A stretch of DNA of 64,000 bases from a virus. The position numbers and the translations under genes are program-made. Each line of letters begins with the position of its first letter. The first letter of the stretch is position 1. Positions 32,417 to 40,056 of this stretch are shown here, in pieces. The notes under the pieces were generated by a model. That model ran no database searches. It had not been told where the DNA came from and worked only from the letters and a program-made list of their open reading frames with translations. Location: IMG/VR virus record IMGVR_UViG_3300042922_000886, positions 57,817-121,816 of that record. One strand, given 5' to 3'.

Positions 32417-32464
32417 AATTGTTGGACTCGGAGAGTGATCGCTGTACTTTCCAGTCCAACAATT
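32417..32464 (+). other. 12-bp hairpin between agrD and LytTR gene
   Basis: AATTGTTGGACT / AGTCCAACAATT, perfect, 24-base loop, no T-run behind it. It could stabilise the agrBD message, or be a processing or attenuation site that sets expression of the regulator relative to the peptide. Confidence 0.6.
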
Positions 32465-32495
32465 ATAGTTTCTAGAACTGGAGGATATCTTTGCT

Positions 32496-32879
32496 ATGGA
32501 GTTTTTCGCAAAAAAGAAAGATGGGAAGAATATTTCAGAAAAAGTTGAAAAAATTCATAGCAAGGATATCTGCTATGTAACCACCGAAGGAAGAAAAGCT
32601 CATACAATTGCAAAAATGAAAGATGGCTCTGTATATTATATTTCTATGCCAATATCAGAAATTGTTCAAGGATTGGAGGAATATGAAAATTTCAAAACAA
32701 CGGATCGCAGTGTAACAGTCAATATGGATAACGTTACATATTACGAAACGCTGTACGATAGGTTATTTTTTGAACATAACAATGAAATGAGGGAGTTTAC
32801 GTTTATTACTGTAGCTAGATCATATGCTAAGGAAATCAAAGTCCTAATGAGGGAATTACGTGTAGAATTTAGGGAATAA
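32496..32879 (+). CDS. LytTR-type DNA-binding protein, 127 aa
   Basis: The whole protein is one LytTR domain: KDICYVTTEGRKAHTIAKM, then SEIVQGLEEYENFKTTDRSV, NMDNVTYYETLYDRLFF and FTFITVARSYAKEIKVL match the strands and the conserved V-N-x-D-x-V and R-x-Y-x-K positions. There is no receiver domain, so it cannot be a phosphorylated response regulator. It probably binds the cassette promoter and phage targets, with activity set by the membrane protein or by level. Start ATG after TGGAGG. Confidence 0.8.
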   Translation: MEFFAKKKDGKNISEKVEKIHSKDICYVTTEGRKAHTIAKMKDGSVYYISMPISEIVQGLEEYENFKTTDRSVTVNMDNVTYYETLYDRLFFEHNNEMREFTFITVARSYAKEIKVLMRELRVEFRE

Positions 32880-32953
32880 AGGTTTTTCAAATATAAAGTA
32901 AAACATTAGAATATATTAAACAATTTTATGTGACATATTGCGACAAAATTTTC

Positions 32954-32982
32954 AATATAATTACATTACATGAAAATGTCAA
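32954..32982 (-). promoter_or_regulatory. minus-strand promoter facing back into the agr-type cassette
   Basis: Read on the minus strand: TTGACA, 17 bases, TATATT. It includes the 18-bp element shared with 1196-1213. No minus-strand gene lies downstream, so it would produce RNA antisense to the LytTR and agrD genes. Confidence 0.55.
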
Positions 32983-32994
32983 CTACATTTTGTC
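32977..32994. repeat. 18-bp element, second copy
   Basis: TGTCAACTACATTTTGTC, reverse complement of 1196-1213. The surrounding 32880-33149 contains no supported gene; GACAAAAT also occurs at 32942 on the + strand. Confidence 0.55.
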
Positions 32995-33149
32995 AAGACG
33001 AACTGTAATTGAAATGAGTGTATTTATATATTAATATTTACCTTAATAAAGTATGTAAGGGGGATACATCAAAGTTATATATTAAGTGCAATACCGTGAT
33101 GAACAAATCCTGCACTCATCAAATAAAAACTCAGCAAGGGGATGATTTT

Positions 33150-33386
33150 TTGAATAGTAAAAATTATTCAATTGGATTTAAACGCATAGATTTGCGATGG
33201 GTTATTGTCTATGGTAATGCTGCATTGGTTGAAAAGTGGATATCAAAGAATGTAACTGGTGGCAGGTTATATGGTGAGGTACATAAGTCGGAAGAAAAGA
33301 TGAATAAACAGTTAGAGTATTATAAGAATGAATACGATGATGTATCCATACATAGAGTTGAAGATGCGATAAAGGAAATTGCGTAA
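33150..33386 (+). CDS. hypothetical protein, 78 aa, TTG start
   Basis: AAGGGGATG lies 4-9 bases before the TTG; the frame is open further up to 33018 but without a site. Begins basic and beta-like (YSIGFKRIDLRWVIVYG), ends with a charged helix. Followed by its own terminator. Unknown, possibly linked to the signalling region. Confidence 0.55.
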   Translation: MNSKNYSIGFKRIDLRWVIVYGNAALVEKWISKNVTGGRLYGEVHKSEEKMNKQLEYYKNEYDDVSIHRVEDAIKEIA

Positions 33387-33406
33387 GAGCTGAGAAATCA
33401 GCTTTT
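33385..33406 (+). terminator. terminator after 33150 gene
   Basis: AGCTGA-gaaa-TCAGCT, extendable to about 9 bp with a wobble pair, followed by TTTTAC. Confidence 0.65.
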
Positions 33407-33438
33407 ACATATCATATTAAATAAAAGAATAAAATAAC

Positions 33439-33467
33439 TTGCAAAATATATATTAATGTGTTATTCT
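33439..33467 (+). promoter_or_regulatory. promoter of a tiny autonomous unit
   Basis: TTGCAA, 17 bases, TATTCT, between two terminators. Confidence 0.5.
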
Positions 33468-33512
33468 AATTGAGGGGATAATCCACTAATCAATAGATCG
33501 GCTGTGACATTT

Positions 33513-33599
33513 GTGAAGAAATTGGACGTAACAACTATTTTGCAACAAATGGGGATCGATTGGGAAAAAGTGAAGAGGATTCTGAATAAGATCAGTTGA
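33513..33599 (+). CDS. possible 28-aa peptide gene or small RNA
   Basis: GTG-started frame (alternative GTG 33504) encoding a basic helical peptide, KKLDVTTILQQMGIDWEK plus KRILNKIS. No clear ribosome site near the start, so the unit (promoter 33439, terminator 33606) may instead make a small RNA of about 160 bases. Position next to the control region is suggestive. Confidence 0.4.
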   Translation: MKKLDVTTILQQMGIDWEKVKRILNKIS

Positions 33600-33605
33600 T
33601 CGAAG

Positions 33606-33625
33606 GAGTCTTATCAATAAGACTC
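33606..33625 (+). terminator. terminator of the tiny unit
   Basis: GAGTCTTA-tcaa-TAAGACTC, 8 bp perfect, followed by a short TTACAT. Confidence 0.6.
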
Positions 33626-33785
33626 TTACATACTAAGATTATTCTGAAAAGTTTTTCTTGTCGAGGAAGACCTAGCGTTAAAAAATAGCGCTGCAAAGCG
33701 ATTATATAGATAAGATTATACTTAGGTGGTGATAAAATATCCCAATAAAAGATGAATTTCATCGGACGATTTGAGGTTAAACTAA
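33626..33785. other. leader of the replication operon
   Basis: No gene supported. Contains AGCG-rich inverted repeats near 33672-33700, TATAGATAAGATTATACTT as a possible -10 area, and an intercistronic element copy (AATAAAAGATGAATTTCATCGG) just before the first gene although no gene ends there. Confidence 0.4.
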
Positions 33786-34703
33786 ATGACATTAGAACCT
33801 ACTTACGGAAGCTTTGACACCATTGGAATGGTGACCGGCCTTTCAAACGAAAGGTCATTTACCGAAGGACAGAAGGATGGGAATAACCCTTGGGTCAAAA
33901 TCAATTTTGGGGTCAAGGTAAGTGATCGAGCGTTTGTATATGTTGAACTTATGGGTTCAAAAACACCAAATGTAAAAATCGCTTACCGAGATCCAATGAC
34001 AAAGAAATTCAACAAGGAAGATTCGTTATTGATACCATGGGAATCAAGATATAATCCTAGTCGAATTAATTATGAAATACATATGCCAGTCAGGTTAAAT
34101 CTTAATGAAAGTTCATCTGATGAGTCAATTTTAACTTCCTACGATGCTGCATGTGCTCTAAAAGAAAATTTGAATGACAGTGACATAGTTTATGTTCATG
34201 GAAATCTTCAGTTTTCGGAGTATGAAGGGAAATCAAAAGAAACGTATTGTGTAACGAGTCTTTCAAAAATAAAAGAAATGAATAAAGTAAATTACAAGCC
34301 GGTCGCTTCTTTTACTCAAGATTGTGTATTTTTGAACTGCAATAAAGATGATGAAAAGTTATTAATCGATACATACATAATTTGCAGGAAAAATGGAGAT
34401 TTAACATGTATTCCTTATACGTTTGTTGCAAGATGTATTGATTTAATCGAGCATTTTGAGAACAACATTACATATGGATCATTGATTAAAGTTCATGGTA
34501 ACATACATAATCGTGCCGATATTGTTAAGATTGATGGGCAACTTGTAGTAAAAGGAATTGTTAAAGAACTAGAAATTAAAGGCGGCAATTTACTCGAAAA
34601 GGATAAGTACACCGAGGCAGATTTAACTTCAATTAGTAAAGAGAGCATTTTTGCGACACAGGGAACAGGATTTGGATCAATTGAGGAAGATCCGTTCGGT
34701 TAA
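33786..34703 (+). CDS. SSB-like protein (first of a pair), 305 aa
   Basis: Two beta-rich OB-like halves (residues about 10-175 and 185-275) and a C-terminal tail ending EEDPFG, like the acidic tip of single-stranded DNA-binding proteins. Near GMVTGLSNERSFTEGQKDGN it resembles phage ssDNA-binding/recombination accessory proteins. Followed by a longer paralog-like gene and the RecA-like ATPase, a replication-recombination context. Exact family not named. Confidence 0.55.
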   Translation: MTLEPTYGSFDTIGMVTGLSNERSFTEGQKDGNNPWVKINFGVKVSDRAFVYVELMGSKTPNVKIAYRDPMTKKFNKEDSLLIPWESRYNPSRINYEIHMPVRLNLNESSSDESILTSYDAACALKENLNDSDIVYVHGNLQFSEYEGKSKETYCVTSLSKIKEMNKVNYKPVASFTQDCVFLNCNKDDEKLLIDTYIICRKNGDLTCIPYTFVARCIDLIEHFENNITYGSLIKVHGNIHNRADIVKIDGQLVVKGIVKELEIKGGNLLEKDKYTEADLTSISKESIFATQGTGFGSIEEDPFG

Positions 34704-34821
34704 CTTGAAAGGATGTGAGTATATAGTTAACGGTACTATAAGAAGTCCTCCATATTGATTTAGTATATTATAAAAATAAAACATAAAAATAATAAAAAAT
34801 TAAGGGAGATGTCCATACGTA

Positions 34822-35760
34822 ATGTCCGAGAAAAAAGAATTGCGTCAAGCCGAAAACGTAGCAAAAATTGAAGGTATTGTTGCAGATATTCGTATTGAAA
34901 CAAAAGAAGTAAATGGTAAACCGGCTATCAGTGGAGAAATTGATATTCTAGTCGGTGAAGATACTCATACAGTGAATGTATTTTCTTATAAGAAGAATGG
35001 AGAAGGGAAAGAGAGCGGACTATACAAGGGGTTTGTAACGGTCATGAACGATTACAAGTCCATTAAAGCACATGGAAAAGATGCTGCCGATAAAGTACGC
35101 ATTACTCAAGGTCAAATCGATCTGAATGATTACTATGGGGCAGACGGACTATTGCGATCCTTCCCACAACTCAAAACAAACTTTGTCAATCGTCTTCAGT
35201 CCGGGGATACATTTGAACCAAAGGCAGAGTTTACCCTTGAGATGGTAATTGCAGTGGTTAAGGAAGAAATGAAAGATAATGAAGCAACAGGTCGAGCGAT
35301 TATTAAAGGATATGTCCCCGTTTATGGGAATAAAGTAATTCCATTCGATGTAGTAGTTGCTGAGAAAAAAGCCGTAGACTATGTTACCTCTAATTATGAA
35401 AAAGGAACAACAGTTACTGTCCACGGTGAAATTGTAAATAAGAAAGTTCTTACTACAAAAGAAGTTGAAGTTGAATTCGGTGATCCGAAAGTGGATACTT
35501 CTGAGCGAACTGTTCGAGAGTATTCTGTTAAGGGCGGGACAGCACCAAAAGACCAAGAAGATGTAAAAGCTTATAAAGTTGCTGATATCAAAAAGGGACT
35601 CGAAGAGCGAGAAAAGATGCTTGCCGAAAAGAAAGAGAAAGCAGCGAAGAAGGATAGCAACAATTCTTCATCCAACAAGAGCAAAGATCCATTTGGCGAT
35701 AGTGAAGCCTTTGGAAAACCGATTGACATTAGCGATGATGACCTTCCTTTTTTACTATAA
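34822..35760 (+). CDS. SSB-like protein (second of a pair), 312 aa
   Basis: N-terminal OB-like domain (VAKIEGIVADIRIETKEVNG), a second one from about residue 130, a Lys/Ser-rich flexible linker and the tip DISDDDLPFLL, nearly the canonical DDDLPF partner-binding motif of SSB. Strongly suggests ssDNA binding with recruitment of replication proteins. AAGGGAG before ATG; a GGGG...CCCC hairpin follows. Confidence 0.65.
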   Translation: MSEKKELRQAENVAKIEGIVADIRIETKEVNGKPAISGEIDILVGEDTHTVNVFSYKKNGEGKESGLYKGFVTVMNDYKSIKAHGKDAADKVRITQGQIDLNDYYGADGLLRSFPQLKTNFVNRLQSGDTFEPKAEFTLEMVIAVVKEEMKDNEATGRAIIKGYVPVYGNKVIPFDVVVAEKKAVDYVTSNYEKGTTVTVHGEIVNKKVLTTKEVEVEFGDPKVDTSERTVREYSVKGGTAPKDQEDVKAYKVADIKKGLEEREKMLAEKKEKAAKKDSNNSSSNKSKDPFGDSEAFGKPIDISDDDLPFLL

Positions 35761-35786
35761 ATGTAAAATAAATAAAGCAAAGCAAT

Positions 35787-35812
35787 GGGGTAGTTAAATA
35801 AACAACTGCCCC
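35787..35812 (+). other. GGGG...CCCC RNA hairpin, second copy
   Basis: GGGGTAGTT / AACTGCCCC, 9 bp with one wobble, 8-base loop; same design as 11749-11775. Followed by TTAATAAAAAA, not a T-run. Confidence 0.5.
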
Positions 35813-35842
35813 TTAATAAAAAATAGGAGGAAAATAATTTAA

Positions 35843-36835
35843 ATGTCATTAGATATCTTTAATCCGCAAATTTCCGTTATTTCGAGTGGTCTTGAAGGAA
35901 AGGTAATATTGATTTATGGTAGCAACTCCTTAGGTAAAACGTTTCAAACCACAAGAATGAAAAAGCCTTACTATTTAGGTTTTGAAAAAGGGCTTGGAGC
36001 AATCTCAGGGATTCCATTTGCACCGATCAATAAATGGAGCGACTTCAAAAAGGTTAATCGTCAGTTAACTTCTCCTTCGACACTAGAAAAAGCAAAGGAA
36101 CTTTATCAAACGATTATTTTTGATGAGGTAGAAGCTTCTGCACGGTATTGCCAAAAATATATTTGTGATTTGTACGAAGCAGATAGTATTAAAAGCGGTA
36201 ACGAAGGGTACGGTTTGTGGAAGGAATATGAACTTGAATATTGGACTGAGATTGATAAATTGTTAGGTGCTGGTTATACAATTGCTTTTATTGCACATCA
36301 AGACTTCAGTAAGGAATTAGATAAAATTTATCCTAAAGGTGACAAACGTGCTTTAGCACCGATTGTTGATAATAGCGATGTAATTGTTTACTTGCGCTCA
36401 AATGGTATTGATGAGAAAAACAATGTCATTAAATCAAGTGCATATTTTAATGAGACTAAAGAATTTTTCGCTCGTAGTCGATTTAATTATATTCAAAATC
36501 ATCTTCCTGAATTTACGGCAGAAAATTTGGAGCAAGCACTAATTCAAGCAATTAAAAAGCAGGAAGAAGTTGAAGGAATTAAGTCGGTTACATATGAACA
36601 AAAGAAAGAAGTATACGATTCTGGCGAACTAGACTTCGATAAAATTGTAGCAGAGATCAATGAGTTGGGTAAAAAATTCCAAGCAGCTAAACGACTTGTA
36701 GAATGCACTGAGATTATTGAAAGACACATTGGAAAAAATAAAAAGATTAAAGAATGTACGAAATCACAGGTTGAAGCATTATCGCTTATCCTAGACGAGA
36801 TTAAAGAGTTGCCACAACCTCAAGTAGAAGCATAA
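35843..36835 (+). CDS. RecA-like AAA ATPase (Sak4-type recombination protein), 330 aa
   Basis: Walker A GSNSLGKT at about residues 30-37, Walker B TIIFDEVEA near residue 95, and an AFIAHQDF motif as in Sak4/AAA_24 single-strand annealing ATPases. Central domain followed by helical tail (residues 230-330). Right after the SSB-like gene, as in phage recombination cassettes where Sak4 works with an SSB. Likely annealing/recombination-dependent replication. Confidence 0.75.
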   Translation: MSLDIFNPQISVISSGLEGKVILIYGSNSLGKTFQTTRMKKPYYLGFEKGLGAISGIPFAPINKWSDFKKVNRQLTSPSTLEKAKELYQTIIFDEVEASARYCQKYICDLYEADSIKSGNEGYGLWKEYELEYWTEIDKLLGAGYTIAFIAHQDFSKELDKIYPKGDKRALAPIVDNSDVIVYLRSNGIDEKNNVIKSSAYFNETKEFFARSRFNYIQNHLPEFTAENLEQALIQAIKKQEEVEGIKSVTYEQKKEVYDSGELDFDKIVAEINELGKKFQAAKRLVECTEIIERHIGKNKKIKECTKSQVEALSLILDEIKELPQPQVEA

Positions 36836-36977
36836 GATAGCCATTTAAATAATCATTTCATTCGGAGGCATTACAGTTGAGTCGAGGACTGTAGGGTGGT
36901 TGGGGATGCTCAAATGGCGTGGGAAGCCATTAAAATAAATGAATATAATATATAAAAAGTCTAAGTTTATTGGAGGC

Positions 36978-37526
36978 ATGATGAGGAAGGCAGAGGTTAG
37001 CCTATCTGTTGGATTGATTGGGTTCAGTTTATTTGGACTTTTTTTGATACTAACCAACACAACAGAAATTAAAAACACGACTTCAATAGATGTTGTCGCT
37101 AAACAGACCGAGGTTGAGCAAGAATTTTTGAATGCTAATACATCATCTCCAGAATCAATACTGTTGAGTGCCGAACCAAGAGTAGAAATAGAACTATCCA
37201 AAGAAACAAAAGAAGAACTCGCTATATTCGCTGTTACGGCGTACACATCGGGCTACGAGTCAACTCAAAAGAAAAAAGGTGATCCGTTATATGGAATTAC
37301 AGCCAGTGGAGAACGTGCTGTAGAAGGTCTAACAGTCTCTGCAGATTGGAGAGTGTTGCCAAAAGGGACTCGAGTTTATATAGAGGGAATTGGTGAAAGA
37401 GTCGTGCAAGATAAAGGTGGCGCAATAAAAGGAAATAAACTGGACGTATATTTTGAAAGTTTAAAAGACGCCAAGGCATTCGGTAAACAAAAATTAGCAG
37501 TAACAATATTGGAAAGAGGTGATTGA
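36978..37526 (+). CDS. 3D-domain cell-wall hydrolase, membrane-anchored, 182 aa
   Basis: N-terminal membrane segment or signal (LSVGLIGFSLFGLFLIL), a linker, then a C-terminal 3D domain: FAVTAYTSGYES, YGITASGERAVEGLTVSADW, LPKGTRVYIEG and KGNKLDVYFES supply the three conserved Asp. Such domains cleave peptidoglycan glycan strands (MltA/Rpf/YocH type); SPbeta carries a comparable protein near its replication genes. Acts outside the membrane. GGAGG is only 1-4 bases before ATG 36978/36981; ATG 36939 is open but lacks a site. Confidence 0.8.
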   Translation: MMRKAEVSLSVGLIGFSLFGLFLILTNTTEIKNTTSIDVVAKQTEVEQEFLNANTSSPESILLSAEPRVEIELSKETKEELAIFAVTAYTSGYESTQKKKGDPLYGITASGERAVEGLTVSADWRVLPKGTRVYIEGIGERVVQDKGGAIKGNKLDVYFESLKDAKAFGKQKLAVTILERGD

Positions 37527-37800
37527 AATTAGTTTTTCTGCATCTGAACGAGAGACTGTAATTCAGACTGATGATGAGAGTGGTAAATATAAAATCTACA
37601 CATTACAACAAAAAGTGCAAACCAAACTAAAGAGAGCAAACATATTACCATATAAAACTGATACTGACGGTGCAATGTACTTCGAATTAGATTTTAATCA
37701 AATAAGTTTTCGTGCTAAGAGTGATAAGCCTAAGCGAGTAATGAGTGATGAACACAAGGACAAGTTGAGGAAAGGGAGGGAAGCAAAATCAAGATTATAG
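37519..37800 (+). CDS. hypothetical basic protein, 93 aa
   Basis: GTG start after GGAAAGAG, overlapping the previous stop; an ATT at 37528 placed 6 bases after GAGGTG is another possible start. C-terminus very basic (KPKRVMSDEHKDKLRKGREA), resembling NUMOD-type DNA-binding tails. Unknown. Confidence 0.5.
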   Translation: MIEISFSASERETVIQTDDESGKYKIYTLQQKVQTKLKRANILPYKTDTDGAMYFELDFNQISFRAKSDKPKRVMSDEHKDKLRKGREAKSRL

Positions 37801-38393
37801 CAATCGAGGGCTTAGATAAATCAGGGAAAGCAACCCAATCTAATATGTTGTATAAAAAAATTGAACAATATGGCTATAAAGTTGCCAAAAGTGAATTCCA
37901 CCGATACGACACGAATACTGGAAAACTCATTATGGATTGGTTAACTCGAAAATGGGATGTGAGTCAAAAGTCTATTGAATTGATTATGGCTGCCGACAAG
38001 CAAGCACAGCAGGAATGGTTTTCTCAACTCGATAAAGAAGGTTACGACTACCTTATTCTAGACAGGTACACGCTAAGTCAAGCTGCATATGGTGTAGCCA
38101 ATGGGATTCAAGGATCATGGATAATTGAGTTGCAAAAGTATATGCGCAAACCTGATTTAGACATAGTAATCGACATTCCTGCTGAAATCAGTATGAGTCG
38201 AAAGGGTAAACACAACAACGGTCAAAACGATAAGTATGAATCCGACTTAGAAATGTTGAAGCGTGTTCGGGAGAACTATAAATCTTTTTCTACATACTAC
38301 TCAGCACCCGTAAAGAAAATAGTTGATGGTACAAAATCGATTGAGGAAATACATAATGAAATCTTTAATATTGTTCTGGGGGTAGGAAGTTGA
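37788..38393 (+). CDS. thymidylate kinase-like protein, non-canonical ATC start, 201 aa
   Basis: KIIAIEGLDKSGKATQSN begins with the P-loop GLDKSGKAT of thymidylate kinases; DYLILDRYTLSQAAYGVANG holds the DR(Y/F)xxSxxAY motif and RPDLDIVIDI-like KPDLDIVIDI the Walker B. The first canonical start (ATG 37845) lies after the P-loop and upstream codons are blocked by TGA at 37749, so translation must begin at ATC 37788, 7 bases after GGGAGGG (ATT 37794 is second choice). Phosphorylates dTMP to dTDP for phage DNA synthesis. Overlaps the previous gene's end. Confidence 0.8.
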   Translation: MKIIAIEGLDKSGKATQSNMLYKKIEQYGYKVAKSEFHRYDTNTGKLIMDWLTRKWDVSQKSIELIMAADKQAQQEWFSQLDKEGYDYLILDRYTLSQAAYGVANGIQGSWIIELQKYMRKPDLDIVIDIPAEISMSRKGKHNNGQNDKYESDLEMLKRVRENYKSFSTYYSAPVKKIVDGTKSIEEIHNEIFNIVLGVGS

Positions 38394-38701
38394 GCACAAA
38401 AGTAGTTTACATTTCAGGGCCAATGACTGGCGTAAAGGCCAATAATTTTCATGAATTTAATCGTGTAGCAGCCATTTTAAGGAATAGCGGATATGAAGTT
38501 ATCAATCCTGCAGATCATGGGTGTTCGGAAAGTTTATCATGGTCAGATTATATGAGGATGGATATTGCGGATCTCATTGAGTGCGATCTAATTGCTACTC
38601 TTGATGGGTGGGAACTCTCAAAAGGAGCAAGATTAGAGGTACATATAGCAAAAGAATTAGGAATGGATGTTTTGGATTATCGTGAGCTGATCAACAAATA
38701 A
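38390..38701 (+). CDS. DUF4406 nucleoside 2-deoxyribosyltransferase-like protein
   Basis: VVYISGPMTGVKANNFHEFN and LATLDGWELSKGARLE... match DUF4406, a family folded like nucleoside 2-deoxyribosyltransferases (SGPMTG substrate loop; SxGARxE catalytic Glu as KGARLE). Likely nucleotide salvage or modification, fitting the neighbouring kinase. TTG start coupled to its stop. Confidence 0.8.
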   Translation: MSTKVVYISGPMTGVKANNFHEFNRVAAILRNSGYEVINPADHGCSESLSWSDYMRMDIADLIECDLIATLDGWELSKGARLEVHIAKELGMDVLDYRELINK

Positions 38702-38741
38702 AATATATTTTTTATTGGATAGAGAAAAGGAGAATTTGAAA

Positions 38742-39011
38742 ATGGAAAACATTAAATTGGTGGCAGAAAAACTTAAAGAAATTGAGGAGTTCGTAAAGAA
38801 AAATCTAAGTACTCATTATGATGATGTGCTTGAACATGTTGAATACAAACTAGATGCCGTGAAACAGATTGCTCAAGCCAACCATATTCCTTTGATCGTT
38901 ACTGCGGAGGATATTATCAACAAGTACCGTGAAGAAGAAGAATCATCTGAATATGAGGAAGAGAGTAGTAGTTATTATTATGAAGAAGAATCATCTTATT
39001 ATGAAGAATAG
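38742..39011 (+). CDS. helical protein with Glu/Ser/Tyr-rich tail, 89 aa
   Basis: First 60 residues helical; the last 28 consist almost only of Glu, Ser and Tyr (EEEESSEYEEESSSYYYEEE pattern). Such an acidic disordered tail can mimic nucleic acid or bind proteins. AAAGGAG before ATG 38742. Unknown. Confidence 0.6.
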   Translation: MENIKLVAEKLKEIEEFVKKNLSTHYDDVLEHVEYKLDAVKQIAQANHIPLIVTAEDIINKYREEEESSEYEEESSSYYYEEESSYYEE

Positions 39012-39022
39012 GAGATTAACAA

Positions 39023-40006
39023 ATGATCGTTATAGGATCTAAGGCACTAACTTTTCGGTTAGAACAAACAGAAGAAGTTGTTGAACGGTGGTATAAAACG
39101 GACTATGACGTTTTGATGAGTATCGATGAATTCAAATCGTGGTGTAGCAGGTATAAAGAAGAGATAATTAAACTCTACCCAACGCAGGAGAATAAGTATA
39201 AAGCCATTCTTTCTAAATATGGTAGGAAGAAACAATACGAAATCGAGATTGGATATGAAGGAACATCTGCAGAATTCTTATTGAAACACGAACAGAATGT
39301 TACCGACTGTGCTGTATTTGGTTACTTTGGCGAATTGTTCAATGCACTCAGCCTTCAATATCAGTTTTTAACCAAACGCTCTCATTTGATTTATCCGGTA
39401 CATTTCGAGAAAAATATGAACGACTACCATCTTATAAAGTCGCTCATTGGAGATTTCAAAAGAGATGAGCTAATGCAGGAGTATTATAAATTGCGCGCTG
39501 CCGAGGCAAAGGAACGGTACAGTCGATTTAAGACGCCAAAATTGAATGTTACAAACGAAGACTTCTTTAGTTCAAAGTTGGCAGTTGAAAATTACTTTGT
39601 ACATGACGACATTCATGAGGTAATGAAGCATCACGATGTCCCTGTTTATGAAATGATGAAGCGAGATTTTGGATTGGCCAAATGTGAAAAAGATATGTTC
39701 TTTGCATTGCCTTATGATTATCAAATTCAAGCTGTTCAAGAAGAAGCGTACACTATAGCCTTAGAAAGATACATAGTACCCCAAGCAGGAGAGGATTGGC
39801 AGAATTACTTAAATTGCTATAAGAAAGCACTAATGCGAATCTGCACAACCCTTTGTTCTGGATGGTTCAGGAGCTTTGCTATCGAAAACTATAATGTTAT
39901 AGTCGAAAGGTACAATCCTGATTTTGTGAAGAGGTTTAAGGCAGCTTTTGATACAGGAGAAATTAAGGCACTCGAAGACAAAGTTGTTCCAGAAATGATT
40001 GCTTAA
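39023..40006 (+). CDS. conserved large-phage protein (DUF7275-like), 327 aa
   Basis: Opens with IVIGSKALTFRL and later DYDVLMSIDEFK, suggesting a nucleotidyltransferase-like fold; middle YFVHDDIHEVMKHHDVPVYEMM contains clustered Asp/His. I have seen similar proteins in large phages as unknown proteins; the DUF name is from memory. ATG 7 bases after GGAG. Soluble. Confidence 0.6.
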   Translation: MIVIGSKALTFRLEQTEEVVERWYKTDYDVLMSIDEFKSWCSRYKEEIIKLYPTQENKYKAILSKYGRKKQYEIEIGYEGTSAEFLLKHEQNVTDCAVFGYFGELFNALSLQYQFLTKRSHLIYPVHFEKNMNDYHLIKSLIGDFKRDELMQEYYKLRAAEAKERYSRFKTPKLNVTNEDFFSSKLAVENYFVHDDIHEVMKHHDVPVYEMMKRDFGLAKCEKDMFFALPYDYQIQAVQEEAYTIALERYIVPQAGEDWQNYLNCYKKALMRICTTLCSGWFRSFAIENYNVIVERYNPDFVKRFKAAFDTGEIKALEDKVVPEMIA

Positions 40007-40056
40007 TTAATTTTATATTAAATAAAATGTTTTAATATACGGAGGAGTGATATGAA

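Noticed and set aside
28638-33625. Arbitrium system (AimR/AimP/AimX)
   Set aside because: No TPR-type AimR or secreted AimP-like pre-peptide is present near the YopQ/YopR-like genes; the peptide gene found is AgrD-like and paired with AgrB.
36836-36960. Gene in the leader of the 3D-domain protein
   Set aside because: A ribosome-site-like CGGAGG leads only to a 6-codon frame, and a later frame has 19 codons without a site.
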